Source: Chamaesiphon sp041738715 (GTDB lineage: Bacteria > Cyanobacteriota > Cyanobacteriia > Cyanobacteriales > Chamaesiphonaceae). From it: 64,000 bases of DNA. Numbering within the stretch: the first letter of the stretch is position 1; every line of letters begins with the position of its first letter. The stretch lies in contig JBGSPI010000092.1 in NCBI GenBank assembly GCA_041738715.1, forward strand, positions 22,066-86,065, given 5' to 3'. The notes beneath the pieces were generated by a model, which saw only the letters and a list, made by a program, of their open reading frames with translations, was not told where the DNA came from and made no database searches. Of this stretch, positions 16,797 through 24,812 are shown piece by piece. The position numbers and the translations under genes were made by a program.

Positions 16797-19700
16797 ATGC
16801 ATCGTCTCGCGACTATTCCGGGTGGTTGGAATCCTGCCGCTGAAGGGGTGATATTTGTCGAACAGCAGCCAGCACCGATCGTCTTTATTACCGCTGCTGA
16901 TACCGACATTCAAACATTAGCAGTTGCTGCAACCAAATTACCCGCTGATTTTCCCCAGGTGCGGGTGGTGAACTTATTGCAATTACAGCAGCAATTGACG
17001 ATCGATACCTATGCCGAAGATGTATTGACAGCAGCACAGGTGATTATCGTCCGGTTAATTGGGGGTCAATCCTACTGGAGTTATGGGCTAGAAGTAGTCC
17101 AGGAGACTGTCAGACAGACGGGAGCGGTGTTAATTGTTTTACCAGGGGATGAGCGTCCCGATCCGACGTTGATGAGCCATTCTACAGCAAGTTTGGCGGA
17201 TGTCGATCGCGTGTGGAAATATTTGATTGAGGGTGGGATAGAGAATTACTGTCAGTTATTGAATTTTATCACCAGTCGCTGGTTGGACTGTGACTATGAA
17301 TACCGCGATCCCTCTGCCGTGCCCCGTGTAGGTATTTATGATGCTCCTCGTTGGCTCCCAGATGGACTGCCAACCCATTCAGGCGCAGCAATTATCTTCT
17401 ATCGAGCGCATTATCTGTCAGGAAATCTTGCCGCGATCGAGGCGATGTGTCAAGCGTTGATAGACCGCCAGCTAACCCCGATCCCGATTTATGTCTCCTC
17501 CCTCAAAGATCCAGATGTCCAAGCAGAGTTAATTAATTACTGTCAGCAGGGTGTGGGGGTGATACTGAATACCACCAGTTTTGCCCTCGCAAGTTTAGAT
17601 ACCGACACACCCCAAGTAGACCTGTGGTCGAGTCTGAATTTACCAGTATTTCAGGTGATTTTGAGCGGCGCAGGCAAAGAATTTTGGGCAGATGGTTGGC
17701 AAGGATTAACACCTCGCGACATGGCAATGAATGTCGCATTACCAGAAGTAGATGGGCGGATTATTACGCGAGCGATTTCATTTAAGGCAGTCCAAACTCA
17801 GAACGCAGCACTTCAGACAGATGTATTGGTGTACGAACCCATAGCCGATCGCGTCGAATTTGTGGCAGAATTAGCCCTAAACTGGGTCAAACTGCGCCAA
17901 AAATCGGTAAGCGATCGCAAAGTAGCCCTCATCCTCGCAAATTATCCCACCCGCGATGGTCGATTAGCCAATGGCGTAGGATTAGATACACCTCAAAGTT
18001 GCGTCGAAATTCTCCACGCGCTCAAAGCTGCTGGTTATCAAGTCGGAGATATTCCCGCCGATAGTGGAGAACTGATTAAATTATTAACCACCGGAATTAC
18101 CAACGATCCAGAAGGCGATGGGTGGCGGAAGGCGAATCAAACGTTGTCAGGGGAAGAGTATCAAGCGCATTTCCAAACGTTACCGATTTTAGTACAGCAA
18201 GGGATTATCGATCGATGGGGCGATCTGCACAGGTCTTGTAGCTCCGCAGATGATGGGCGAGGGTACCCACCAGGGGCACCCCTCCAAAATCTTCCTGTCC
18301 CCCCTTCTCCCCCTCTCCCCCTCCCCATCCCCGGCATCCAATTCGGCAACATCTTCGTCGGCATCCAACCCGCACGGGGCTACGACAAAGATCCTAGCCT
18401 CAACTACCACGCCCCCGATTTAGTTCCACCCCATCAATACATCGCCTTCTATCACTGGATCAGAGCCAATTTCAGCGCAGATGCGGTCGTCCATGTCGGC
18501 AAACATGGCAATCTCGAATGGCTCCCAGGCAAGAGCGTCGCCCTCTCCGAAAACTGCTATCCCGAAGCTGTATTCGGCGCGATGCCTCATTTATACCCTT
18601 TCATCGTCAACGATCCTGGCGAAGGTTCCCAAGCCAAACGCCGCAGCCAAGCAGTCATCCTGGATCACTTGACCCCATCGATGACACGTGCCGAACTCTA
18701 CGGCAGTCTAAATCAATTAGAGGGCCTAATCGATGAATATTATGAAGCCCAAACACTAGATCCATTGAGGTTAGCACCGATACGCGATCGATTAATCGCC
18801 CTAATCGAACAAGAACACCTCCACGAAACCCTCGGCATCGACATCGGGACTGGCGACGAAGCGATGCTATCCCAGTTTTTAAATACTGCCGACGGTTATC
18901 TCTGCGAATTAAAAGAAGCCCAAATTCGGGACGGGTTGCATATATTTGGACAATGCCCCCAGCATACACAATTACGAGATTTAGTGGTCGCGATCGCCCG
19001 TAATCCAAACGCAAATAGACTCGGATTAACCCGTGCAATTGCCCTAGATTGGAATCTAGACTTCGACCCCCTTACCGCTGATTTAAGCGAAGAACGAGTA
19101 AACTTTGTACCTCCTACTCTTATTCCCCTCTTGCGAGGGGCTGGGGGTGGGTTACACATCTCAGTAGCACCAGAAAATGATCGACTAGTGGGTTTCGCGA
19201 TTGGTGAAGATCCCCCTAAATCCCCCTTAAAAAGAGGGACTAAGAATTCGATCGATTCCTTTCTAGACAGCGATAAGAATCCGAATCCGTTTCCCCCCTT
19301 ATTAAGGGGGGCTAGGGGGGATCTCCACGCAGCACCAACAACCAAACCCTGTCGAATCATCGGCGACGCAGTAGAAATATTAGAAGAATACGCCGCCGAA
19401 CTAGTCGAAAGGCTAATAGCACAAAGCACGATTGATGCAGGGTACACACACTTCGACTTCGCTCAGTGCAAGCAAGGGGCACGCCTACAGGTTGATGGTG
19501 CGCTCGGTATCAACACCCAAACCGAATTAAATTGGATACGCGATCGATTATTACCCGCACTCCAACAAACCAACCAAGAAATGACGAACTTATTACGCGG
19601 CTTAAACGGCGAATATATCCCCAGCGGCGCATCCGGCGCACCCACACGCGGCAAACCCGAAGTCCTCCCCACAGGACGAAACTTCTACGCCGTCGATATC

Positions 19701-20885
19701 CGCGCTGTCCCCACCGAAACCGCTTGGTGTCTGGGACGAAAAGCCGCCGAAGTGCTGATCGATCGCTATACTCAAGAACATGGCGAATATCCCCAAACCC
19801 TCGGCTTATCCATCTGGGGTACATCCACCATGCGCACAGGCGGCGACGACATCGCCCAAGCACTGGCATTAATCGGTGTACAACCCGTCTGGGATGGCGT
19901 ATCCCGCCGCGTAGTAGATTTTGAGATTTTACCCGTCTCGATTTTAGGTCGTCCCCGCGTCGATGTCACCTTGCGAATTTCCGGCTTCTTCCGTGATGCT
20001 TTCCCCAATTTAATTGACTTATTTGATAATGCAGTTAAAGCCGTCGCCGCATTAAATGAAACTCCAGATCAAAATCCATTAGCGCAACAAGTTCAACAAG
20101 AACAAGCTAAATGGTTAGAACAAGGATTAACATTAGACGAGGCGCAAACTCGATCTCAATACCGAATTTTCGGTTCTAAACCTGGTGCCTATGGTGCTGG
20201 ATTGCAAGGATTAATTGAATCGCAAAACTGGGAAACCGAAGCTGATTTAGCCCAAGCTTATATAAATTGGAGTGCCTACGCTTATACCAACAAAGCTGAA
20301 GGCATCGCCGCACCCGAAGCATTTAACCAACGCTTGGGAAATATGCAAATCGTCTTGCAAAATCAAGATAATCGCGAACACGACTTACTCGATTCGGATG
20401 ATTATTATCAGTTTCAAGGTGGCTTAACCGCAGCCATCAAACAAGTATCTGGGAAAGCACCCGCAGCCTATTTCGGCGATAATTCCCGCACCGAAAACCC
20501 CAAAGTTCGCAAACTAACCGAAGAGATCGATCGGGTATATCGATCGCGTGTCATCAACCCCAAATGGATCGCCGGAGCCATGCGCCACGGCTACAAGGGA
20601 GCCTCCGAAATGGCAGCGACTTTAGATTTCTTATTTGCCTACGATGCGACGGCTAATTGTGTCCAGGACTTCATGTATCAAGGTGTGGCAGATGCTTATT
20701 TATTCGATGAATCAGTGCGGGAATTTATCGAACAAAATAACCCCTGGGTACAACGAGATATGGCAGAAAGGCTACTCGAAGCCAATCAGCGAGGTTTATG
20801 GGAAGATGTTGAATTAGGTACGTTGGAACGATTAAGGTTCATGGTAAATGAAGCCGAAGGTGTGATCGAATCTCAGGGAAATTAA
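16797..20885 (+). CDS. cobN: CobN-type cobaltochelatase large subunit with in-frame repeat insertions
   Basis: The large subunit of Mg/Co chelatases of the CobN/ChlH superfamily. It starts MHRLATIPGGWNPAAEGVIF, which is the CobN and not the ChlH N-terminus. Conserved blocks include HVGKHGNLEWLPGK near 560-575 and LPTGRNFYAVDIRAVPTE near 950. At 1362 residues it is roughly 90 longer than I expect. The excess is in blocks that look like translated repeats: a proline-rich stretch near residues 487-515, PLLRGAGGG near 775, PPKSPLKRGT to PPLLRGARGD at about 804-840, and HFDFAQCKQGAR near 883. All keep the frame. The smaller chelatase subunits are not adjacent. Confidence 0.9.
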   Translation: MHRLATIPGGWNPAAEGVIFVEQQPAPIVFITAADTDIQTLAVAATKLPADFPQVRVVNLLQLQQQLTIDTYAEDVLTAAQVIIVRLIGGQSYWSYGLEVVQETVRQTGAVLIVLPGDERPDPTLMSHSTASLADVDRVWKYLIEGGIENYCQLLNFITSRWLDCDYEYRDPSAVPRVGIYDAPRWLPDGLPTHSGAAIIFYRAHYLSGNLAAIEAMCQALIDRQLTPIPIYVSSLKDPDVQAELINYCQQGVGVILNTTSFALASLDTDTPQVDLWSSLNLPVFQVILSGAGKEFWADGWQGLTPRDMAMNVALPEVDGRIITRAISFKAVQTQNAALQTDVLVYEPIADRVEFVAELALNWVKLRQKSVSDRKVALILANYPTRDGRLANGVGLDTPQSCVEILHALKAAGYQVGDIPADSGELIKLLTTGITNDPEGDGWRKANQTLSGEEYQAHFQTLPILVQQGIIDRWGDLHRSCSSADDGRGYPPGAPLQNLPVPPSPPLPLPIPGIQFGNIFVGIQPARGYDKDPSLNYHAPDLVPPHQYIAFYHWIRANFSADAVVHVGKHGNLEWLPGKSVALSENCYPEAVFGAMPHLYPFIVNDPGEGSQAKRRSQAVILDHLTPSMTRAELYGSLNQLEGLIDEYYEAQTLDPLRLAPIRDRLIALIEQEHLHETLGIDIGTGDEAMLSQFLNTADGYLCELKEAQIRDGLHIFGQCPQHTQLRDLVVAIARNPNANRLGLTRAIALDWNLDFDPLTADLSEERVNFVPPTLIPLLRGAGGGLHISVAPENDRLVGFAIGEDPPKSPLKRGTKNSIDSFLDSDKNPNPFPPLLRGARGDLHAAPTTKPCRIIGDAVEILEEYAAELVERLIAQSTIDAGYTHFDFAQCKQGARLQVDGALGINTQTELNWIRDRLLPALQQTNQEMTNLLRGLNGEYIPSGASGAPTRGKPEVLPTGRNFYAVDIRAVPTETAWCLGRKAAEVLIDRYTQEHGEYPQTLGLSIWGTSTMRTGGDDIAQALALIGVQPVWDGVSRRVVDFEILPVSILGRPRVDVTLRISGFFRDAFPNLIDLFDNAVKAVAALNETPDQNPLAQQVQQEQAKWLEQGLTLDEAQTRSQYRIFGSKPGAYGAGLQGLIESQNWETEADLAQAYINWSAYAYTNKAEGIAAPEAFNQRLGNMQIVLQNQDNREHDLLDSDDYYQFQGGLTAAIKQVSGKAPAAYFGDNSRTENPKVRKLTEEIDRVYRSRVINPKWIAGAMRHGYKGASEMAATLDFLFAYDATANCVQDFMYQGVADAYLFDESVREFIEQNNPWVQRDMAERLLEANQRGLWEDVELGTLERLRFMVNEAEGVIESQGN
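18259..18345 (+). repeat. In-frame GC-rich repeat inside cobN (1)
   Basis: The DNA reads GGGTACCCACCAGGGGCACC and then an alternating CCCCCTTCTCCCC tract. It encodes GYPPGAPLQ then a Pro/Leu run. The GTACCCACCAGGGGCACCCC core resembles a cyanobacterial intergenic repeat. It interrupts a region that should be ordinary CobN sequence. Confidence 0.55.
19115..19330 (+). repeat. In-frame PLLRGAGG-type repeats inside cobN (2)
   Basis: Three G/C-run blocks: CCCCTCTTGCGAGGGGCTGG near 19130, TCCCCCTAAATCCCCCTTAA near 19210, and CCCCCTTATTAAGGGGGGCT near 19293. They encode PLLRGAGGG, PPKSPLKRG and PPLLRGARGD. The last is palindromic (CCCCTTATTAAGGGG). These are familiar as dispersed cyanobacterial repeats that usually sit between genes; here they are read through. 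Confidence 0.7.
19445..19482 (+). repeat. In-frame FDFAQC-type short repeat inside cobN (3)
   Basis: ACTTCGACTTCGCTCAGTGC followed by AAGCAAGG encodes HFDFAQCKQG. The CTTCGACT(T/G)CGCTCAGTGC word is a common short dispersed repeat in cyanobacteria; the complementary form is in the antitoxin gene near 21715. Confidence 0.6.
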
Positions 20886-20888
20886 CTT

Positions 20889-21383
20889 ATGAGTCGAGAA
20901 ACATTTAATGAGATAGATAGTCTGTTAGTCACACTTAACTTAGACATCTTTCTCGAAAAGGATATTGTTATTGACACTCTTTGTGACTATGCTTGCGATC
21001 ATCCAATATCAACTGAATATAAAAATAAAATTACCGAGAATATTCTAAAGCTATTCGACCCAAAAAATAATTATACCATTCAAGAAAGCATATTCCATTT
21101 TTTGGTATCGGCACATGCCAGTGGAATTCTACGAGATAAAATAAGCGATTTTATGCTTAATTATATGCACAACCCAGAGCCAGAATTCATGGAATATGCT
21201 ATGGACACACTAATGTATGCAGAACTAACAGATTCTAAAAAAAATGAGCTAAAGAAATTCGTCGAACAATGTTTGAATTCAGAAAATTTAAGTATTCAAA
21301 AAGGAATGTTGATGATTTGGGAATATTATAAAATCCAACGCATTACATGGGCATTCCCAAGTCAAACCCAGACTGAGCAATAA
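20889..21383 (+). CDS. Hypothetical all-helical protein, AT-rich
   Basis: A 164-residue protein starting three bases after the cobN stop, so probably cotranscribed. It is predicted helical with repeated patterns reminiscent of HEAT-like or immunity-type proteins (ILRDKISDFMLNYMHNPEPEF, FMEYAMDTLMYAELTDSKK). There is no signal peptide. Composition is clearly more AT- and Lys/Asn-rich than cobN, and it lacks the CGATCG words common around it, which suggests later acquisition. I recognise no family. A role in cobalamin synthesis should not be assumed from position alone. Confidence 0.65.
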   Translation: MSRETFNEIDSLLVTLNLDIFLEKDIVIDTLCDYACDHPISTEYKNKITENILKLFDPKNNYTIQESIFHFLVSAHASGILRDKISDFMLNYMHNPEPEFMEYAMDTLMYAELTDSKKNELKKFVEQCLNSENLSIQKGMLMIWEYYKIQRITWAFPSQTQTEQ

Positions 21384-21420
21384 TCTCAAGTGAAAATTGA
21401 TTACGATCTATTTATATCGA

Positions 21421-21520
21421 TCCTTATCTTACCCAGCCACACCACTCACACCAATAACATCTAATTCTCTAATTTGGTGTCGATCGATCTCGTTTAGCTA
21501 CAACCTTTCGATCGATCTGA
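21421..21520 (-). repeat. Module-end repeat, copy 1
   Basis: On the minus strand this reads RHQIRELDVIGVSGVAG then TAA (stop complement at 21429-21431), with no start upstream because a TAG precedes it by 22 codons. It is followed outward by a CCTTTCGATCGATCTG word. Related copies lie at 22288, 23130 and partly at 23861. Confidence 0.65.
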
Positions 21521-21599
21521 ATGGTTCGATCGCGAGGAGGAGAATACCAGAACCTAGCTTTAGCTATAATAGTAGGTATATTTCTGAGCTTACCTGTCA

Positions 21600-21923
21600 A
21601 TGAATACTCAGCTAGTAGACTCGATCGTGCAGATGGTTGAAACCCTTCCCCCAGAAGAACGCGAACTAGTCAAACAGAAGTTGTCTATATTATCCGATTT
21701 TCGTTCCGAAAGGCTACTTGTGCCGAGCGGAGTCGAGGTACGCCAAGGTGAGTGGTCTGACAGCAAGACCGAGTTAACTTTAGAAGACCGGCGGGCTTTT
21801 CTGCGCAAACCCTTAGCCCAAAGACAACTTATTCTAGCGCAACAAGCACAACAGATGGTCGAACACTATCAGACATCAACAGAATGGCGGGAATTGATGG
21901 CTGGAGACATTATTGATGACTAG
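21600..21923 (+). CDS. Antitoxin partner of a MazF-type toxin
   Basis: A 107-residue protein whose gene overlaps the following MazF-like gene by eight bases. The N-terminus (QLVDSIVQMVETLPPEERELV) resembles small cyanobacterial antitoxins linked to MazF. The C-terminus (FLRKPLAQRQLILAQQAQQM) is helical and probably wraps the toxin. Residues 40-58 (RLLVPSGVEVRQGE) are encoded by CTTGTGCCGAGCGGAGTCGAGG, a short dispersed repeat in frame, so the natural protein is probably about 15 residues shorter. Function is inferred from pairing. Confidence 0.7.
   Translation: MNTQLVDSIVQMVETLPPEERELVKQKLSILSDFRSERLLVPSGVEVRQGEWSDSKTELTLEDRRAFLRKPLAQRQLILAQQAQQMVEHYQTSTEWRELMAGDIIDD
21711..21748 (+). repeat. 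Short dispersed repeat inserted in the antitoxin gene
   Basis: AGGCTACTTGTGCCGAGCGG followed by AGTCGAGGTACGCC. It is the reverse orientation of the CTTCGACTTCGCTCAGTGC repeat in cobN, with changes. It is in frame and leaves the reading frame open. Confidence 0.55.
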
Positions 21924-22278
21924 CTCAGATACACCACAACGGGGAGAAGTTTGGCTAGTCAATTTCGACCCAACTCTTGGTACAGAAATTAGAAAAATCA
22001 GACCAGCAGTAGTCATCAGCTCGAATAATATTGGTATATTACCGATTAAACTAGTTGCTCCTATTACCGACTGGAAAGATTGGTACGCAGGAAATTTATG
22101 GCATATTAAGTTAAATCCTAACTCTGATAATGCCTTGAGCAAAGATTCTAGTGTCGATACTCTCCAGCTTCGCGGTGTCGATCTCCAGCGATTTATCCGC
22201 AAACTCGGATCTCTCAGTTCAGAAGAAATGAACTCAATAACAATTGCGATTGTAACTGTCATTGAAGCAGAGATTTAA
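21916..22278 (+). CDS. MazF/PemK-type endoribonuclease toxin
   Basis: A 120-residue toxin of the PemK/MazF family, which cuts mRNA at short motifs and blocks translation. Family hallmarks are RGEVWLVNFDPTLGTEIRKIRPAVVIS at the N-terminus, PITDW, and LQLRGVDLQRFIRKLGSLS in the C-terminal part. ATG 21916 overlaps the antitoxin stop (21923); a TTG at 21913 is less likely. The order antitoxin-toxin with overlap is standard for this family. I see no frameshift, so the toxin may be active. Confidence 0.88.
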   Translation: MTSSDTPQRGEVWLVNFDPTLGTEIRKIRPAVVISSNNIGILPIKLVAPITDWKDWYAGNLWHIKLNPNSDNALSKDSSVDTLQLRGVDLQRFIRKLGSLSSEEMNSITIAIVTVIEAEI

Positions 22279-22287
22279 ATTGTTGAT

Positions 22288-22375
22288 ACTAACCAGCAAC
22301 ACCACTCACCCTAACAACATCTAACTCTCTAATTTGGTGTCGATCAATCGCTGTTACTCAGAGCCTTTCGATCTG
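22288..22375 (-). repeat. Module-end repeat, copy 2
   Basis: Reads RHQIRELDVVRVSGVAG then TAG on the minus strand (stop complement at 22289-22291). It starts ten bases after the toxin stop and is followed by GAGCCTTTCGATCTGGATAA. Compared with copy 1, several changes are at third codon positions, as if it once coded for protein. Confidence 0.65.
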
Positions 22376-22459
22376 GATAACTCGATCGCGATCGTCATCG
22401 ATAATTTCGATTATGGTACAATTGGTTTGAGCCAGTTGTAAATTATCGGTTGTGCTTAA

Positions 22460-23038
22460 ATGATTGCTGCCAAAGAAAATTTCCCAAAATTCACTCCTGA
22501 AGAATACTTCGCTTGGGAGGAACAACAACAGTGTCGCCATGAATATATCGATGGTGAAATCTATTCTATGACTGGCGGCACACTAAATCATAGTGAAATC
22601 GCTAGTAACTTTAACTTTTTACTCAAAGCTCACTTACGTGGCGGTGGGTGTCGGGTACTCAATTCCGATGCGCGAGTGAATATTGTCAGATCGACTGATT
22701 ATGTTTATCCAGATGTTAGCGTTACTTGCGATGAAAGAGATAGAACAACCAATCAATTTATCACTCATCCTTGTTTAATTGTTGAAGTGTTATCTCCTAC
22801 TACGGAGGCTTATGACAGAGGGAATAAATTTAGAATGTATCGGCGCAATCCTAGCTTACGCGATTATGTATTAGTCGATGCAAATGAGATTGCTGTTGAG
22901 CTATATCACAAAGATGAAGATAATAAATGGGATATTCTGAACTATCAATCTGGAGATACGATCGAACTAAAAAGTGTGAATTTAACTATATCGATCAACC
23001 AGATTTATGAAGATATAGTATTCGACAGAGGAGATTAG
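22460..23038 (+). CDS. Uma2-family putative restriction-endonuclease-fold protein
   Basis: A 192-residue member of the Uma2/DUF820 family, very abundant in cyanobacteria and of unknown role, with a PD-(D/E)XK nuclease-like core. Motifs: FTPEEYFAWEEQQQCRHEYIDGE near 12-33, LNSDARVNIV near 67-76, YVYPDVSVTCDERD near 80-93, and LIVEVLSPTTEAYDRGNKFRMYR near 109-131. These contain the acidic and Lys/Arg residues expected of the catalytic centre. It stands alone among TA-like modules. A degenerate copy lies at 24380-24514. Confidence 0.85.
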   Translation: MIAAKENFPKFTPEEYFAWEEQQQCRHEYIDGEIYSMTGGTLNHSEIASNFNFLLKAHLRGGGCRVLNSDARVNIVRSTDYVYPDVSVTCDERDRTTNQFITHPCLIVEVLSPTTEAYDRGNKFRMYRRNPSLRDYVLVDANEIAVELYHKDEDNKWDILNYQSGDTIELKSVNLTISINQIYEDIVFDRGD

Positions 23039-23076
23039 TTCGAGCGATTGTGGTTGCCTGCGATCGATATTTAACT

Positions 23077-23137
23077 CTCTCGTCCTCAATAGAAATAACA
23101 GCGACTTCAATTCATTGCGATCGATCTTTATCTTAGC
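23077..23137 (+). repeat. Direct repeat: coiled-coil gene end
   Basis: CTCGTCCTCAATAGAAATAA then CAGCGACTTCAATTCATTGCGATCGATC. It is nearly identical to 24322-24376, which is the 3' end and downstream region of the coiled-coil gene. This looks like the surviving tail of a second copy of that gene. Confidence 0.6.
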
Positions 23138-23190
23138 CAGCCACACCACTCACACTAACAACATCTAACTCTTTAATTTGGTGCCGATCG
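23130..23190 (-). repeat. Module-end repeat, copy 3
   Basis: Reads RHQIKELDVVSVSGVAG then TAA on the minus strand (stop complement at 23133-23135). The following ~150 bases to 23349 contain no convincing gene: a stopless but start-less frame (EELIKDLVSSIQQRELL) at 23221-23335 and a TTAATTAATTAA simple repeat near 23333-23352. Confidence 0.6.
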
Positions 23191-23349
23191 CGTGATCGAT
23201 TGTGAGTCAAGAATTTAATCATAGAAGAATTAATCAAAGATTTAGTTAGTTCTATTCAGCAAAGGGAATTACTCTTACAAAAAATCCTACTGTCACAATT
23301 GGCAGTAGGTAGTAATCAATGGATCTTTATTTATTAATTAATTAATTAA

Positions 23350-23553
23350 TTAATAGTGCTTACCATCCAGCCAGCTTAACATATCTGCTTCAGTATCAAA
23401 CTTGATTAATTGTTCGGTTTGCGGATCGTAAACATGCCAATCAATCGAGCCATTGCTACTTGTTTCTGGTGAAATAGTAATTTCAGTAAGCGGTGGATTA
23501 AATACACTTAGGATGCTGTTAAGCCAATTTTGGGTTTGGGATGTAGCCGACAT
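23350..23553 (-). CDS. Small hypothetical protein
   Basis: From ATG 23553 the product is about 67 residues (SATSQTQNWLNSILSVF, then an acidic middle and DTEADMLSWLDGKHY at the end). It is acidic and could be a partner or antitoxin-like peptide, but I recognise no family. A longer reading to 23601 is possible. Its stop lies within a TTAATTAA tract. Confidence 0.5.
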   Translation of the reverse strand: MSATSQTQNWLNSILSVFNPPLTEITISPETSSNGSIDWHVYDPQTEQLIKFDTEADMLSWLDGKHY

Positions 23554-23661
23554 ATTGATTAAGTTGCAGGTGGTGATAGTAAATATTTCCAGCACAATCA
23601 ACTTAGATCCGGATAGTTACAAAGATAATCATCCGATGCATCATCCGTCCAAACTAGCTTT

Positions 23662-23856
23662 CTACTCATCTAGTACATCTCGTTTGATCGCTTTTCCTGC
23701 TCGAAATTCGGCGATCGATCTTTCCAAATGAGCGGCATTTGCTGGAAATTTGAGCAGATGAACTGTTTCCATCAGACTATTAAAAGACTCCATTGACATC
23801 ACTACCACGTCATCCGCATCGCGTCTGGTGACGATCGTATAATCAGCTATCCGCAA
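23662..23856 (-). pseudogene. YefM/Phd antitoxin lacking its N-terminus
   Basis: The frame reads VTRRDADDVVVMSMESFNSL then METVHLLKFPANAAHLERSI, the C-terminal two thirds of a YefM-type antitoxin. The usual N-terminal DNA-binding strand (..YTEARANL..) is missing and replaced by MRIADYTI from a TTG at 23856. A module-end repeat (23861-23900) lies exactly at the break. No YoeB toxin gene is next to it. It is probably inactive. Confidence 0.7.
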
Positions 23857-23860
23857 CCAC

Positions 23861-23900
23861 TCGATCGATCACGTTTAGCTACAGCCTTTCGATCTGGAAA
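23861..23900. repeat. Module-end repeat, partial copy
   Basis: CGATCACGTTTAGCTACAGC then CTTTCGATCTGG matches the outer part of copies 1 and 2 (for example CTCGTTTAGCTACAACC at 21489-21505) but lacks the VSGVAG-coding part. Confidence 0.5.
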
Positions 23901-23992
23901 GCAGTTAATTTCCTCGCATACACTACGCGAGTACAAACCATTATGGTAGTATTCAAGCATGTATCACACAAAGATTTCAGATTTAGCCTTCA

Positions 23993-24334
23993 ATGTCAGA
24001 AGAACGCTTAGAGCAAGTCGAACAGAAGCTAGATAGCCTGATTAATGCGATTCAGACAGGATTTGGTAGCTTTGAACGCCAATTAAATGATGCACGTAGT
24101 GATAATAGACAACTCTCATCTCAACTTAACGATCTCCGTGCTGATAATCGACAACTTTCCTCCGATATCCAACAAGTTTCATCTCAATTAAAAAAGATCG
24201 AAGAACCGGTACAGATTATCGACAGCCAGATTAACACGATCAATTTACGTCTGGCTGGGATATCTAGTAATATTATTGGCTTACAAACCGAGCAAAATCG
24301 TATTAAAGAATATCTCTTCAATCGTCCTCAATAG
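23993..24334 (+). CDS. Small coiled-coil hypothetical protein
   Basis: A 113-residue protein almost entirely predicted as coiled coil, with near-repeats RSDNRQLSSQLNDLRADNRQLSSDI and no cysteine or membrane segment. Heptad-like spacing of Leu/Ile runs from about residue 5 to 105. The end FNRPQ and the bases after it recur at 23077-23137. No function can be given; a structural or oligomerising role is possible. Confidence 0.6.
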   Translation: MSEERLEQVEQKLDSLINAIQTGFGSFERQLNDARSDNRQLSSQLNDLRADNRQLSSDIQQVSSQLKKIEEPVQIIDSQINTINLRLAGISSNIIGLQTEQNRIKEYLFNRPQ

Positions 24335-24379
24335 AAATAACAGCGACTTCAATTTATTGCGATCGATCCTTATCTTACC

Positions 24380-24514
24380 CTGATTATGTTTACCCCGATA
24401 TTAGCGTTACCTGTGAACTATCAATTTGATAATATGTTTGAACTAAAAAGTGTGGATTTAACTATATTGATCGACCAAATTTATGAGAATATCCTATTAG
24501 ACAGAGAAGATTAG
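24380..24514 (+). pseudogene. Uma2 remnant with internal deletion
   Basis: GATTATGTTTACCCCGATAT then TAGCGTTACCTGTGAAC matches the intact Uma2 gene at about 22697-22734. After a junction the sequence resumes as GAACTAAAAAGTGTGGATTT, matching 22966 to the end, down to GAAGATTAG. About 230 bases of the gene are missing between the two parts, and the 5' end is gone. It is a broken paralogue. From 24515 to 24660 I see no gene. Confidence 0.7.
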
Positions 24515-24660
24515 TTCGATCGCGTATATCGATCGAATTTAGTCTGATAGCACTTCCCGCTCTTGAGATGTATAGCTTTACCCCGCTCCTCCCTCCCCGC
24601 TCCCCTCTTTCATCACGAGTAACGTAACTCATAGTAACAGAAAGTGCTGTATTTCTCATC

Positions 24661-24812
24661 GCTGGTAAATAGATCGAGAATATTTGCGCTAATCGCTACA
24701 GTATTGAGATCGATCGGTAGTCTAGAATACCTGGAGTGGCGTGTGAGTTGAAAATAAGAGTATGCGACTGCTCGATCGAACCAATCGATCGAGACTGATG
24801 AAGCTACTGTAA
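24661..24812 (+). repeat. Copy A of the cyclase promoter and first codons
   Basis: GCTGGTAAATAGATCGAGAA onward matches 25874- and 28605-. It extends through ATG 24762, and the reading goes MRLLDR, as in the intact cyclase, then diverges (TNRSRLMKLL) and stops at 24810. It is a truncated duplicate of the upstream region plus a few codons of the gene at 28705. Confidence 0.75.

Noticed and set aside
18655..19924. Several long frames antisense to cobN
   Set aside because: They mirror the strongly biased cobN codons and have no plausible start or motif.
21421..23900. CRISPR array
   Set aside because: Repeats are about 60-100 bases, 0.8 kb apart and imperfect, with genes between them; there is no regular repeat-spacer pattern and no cas gene.
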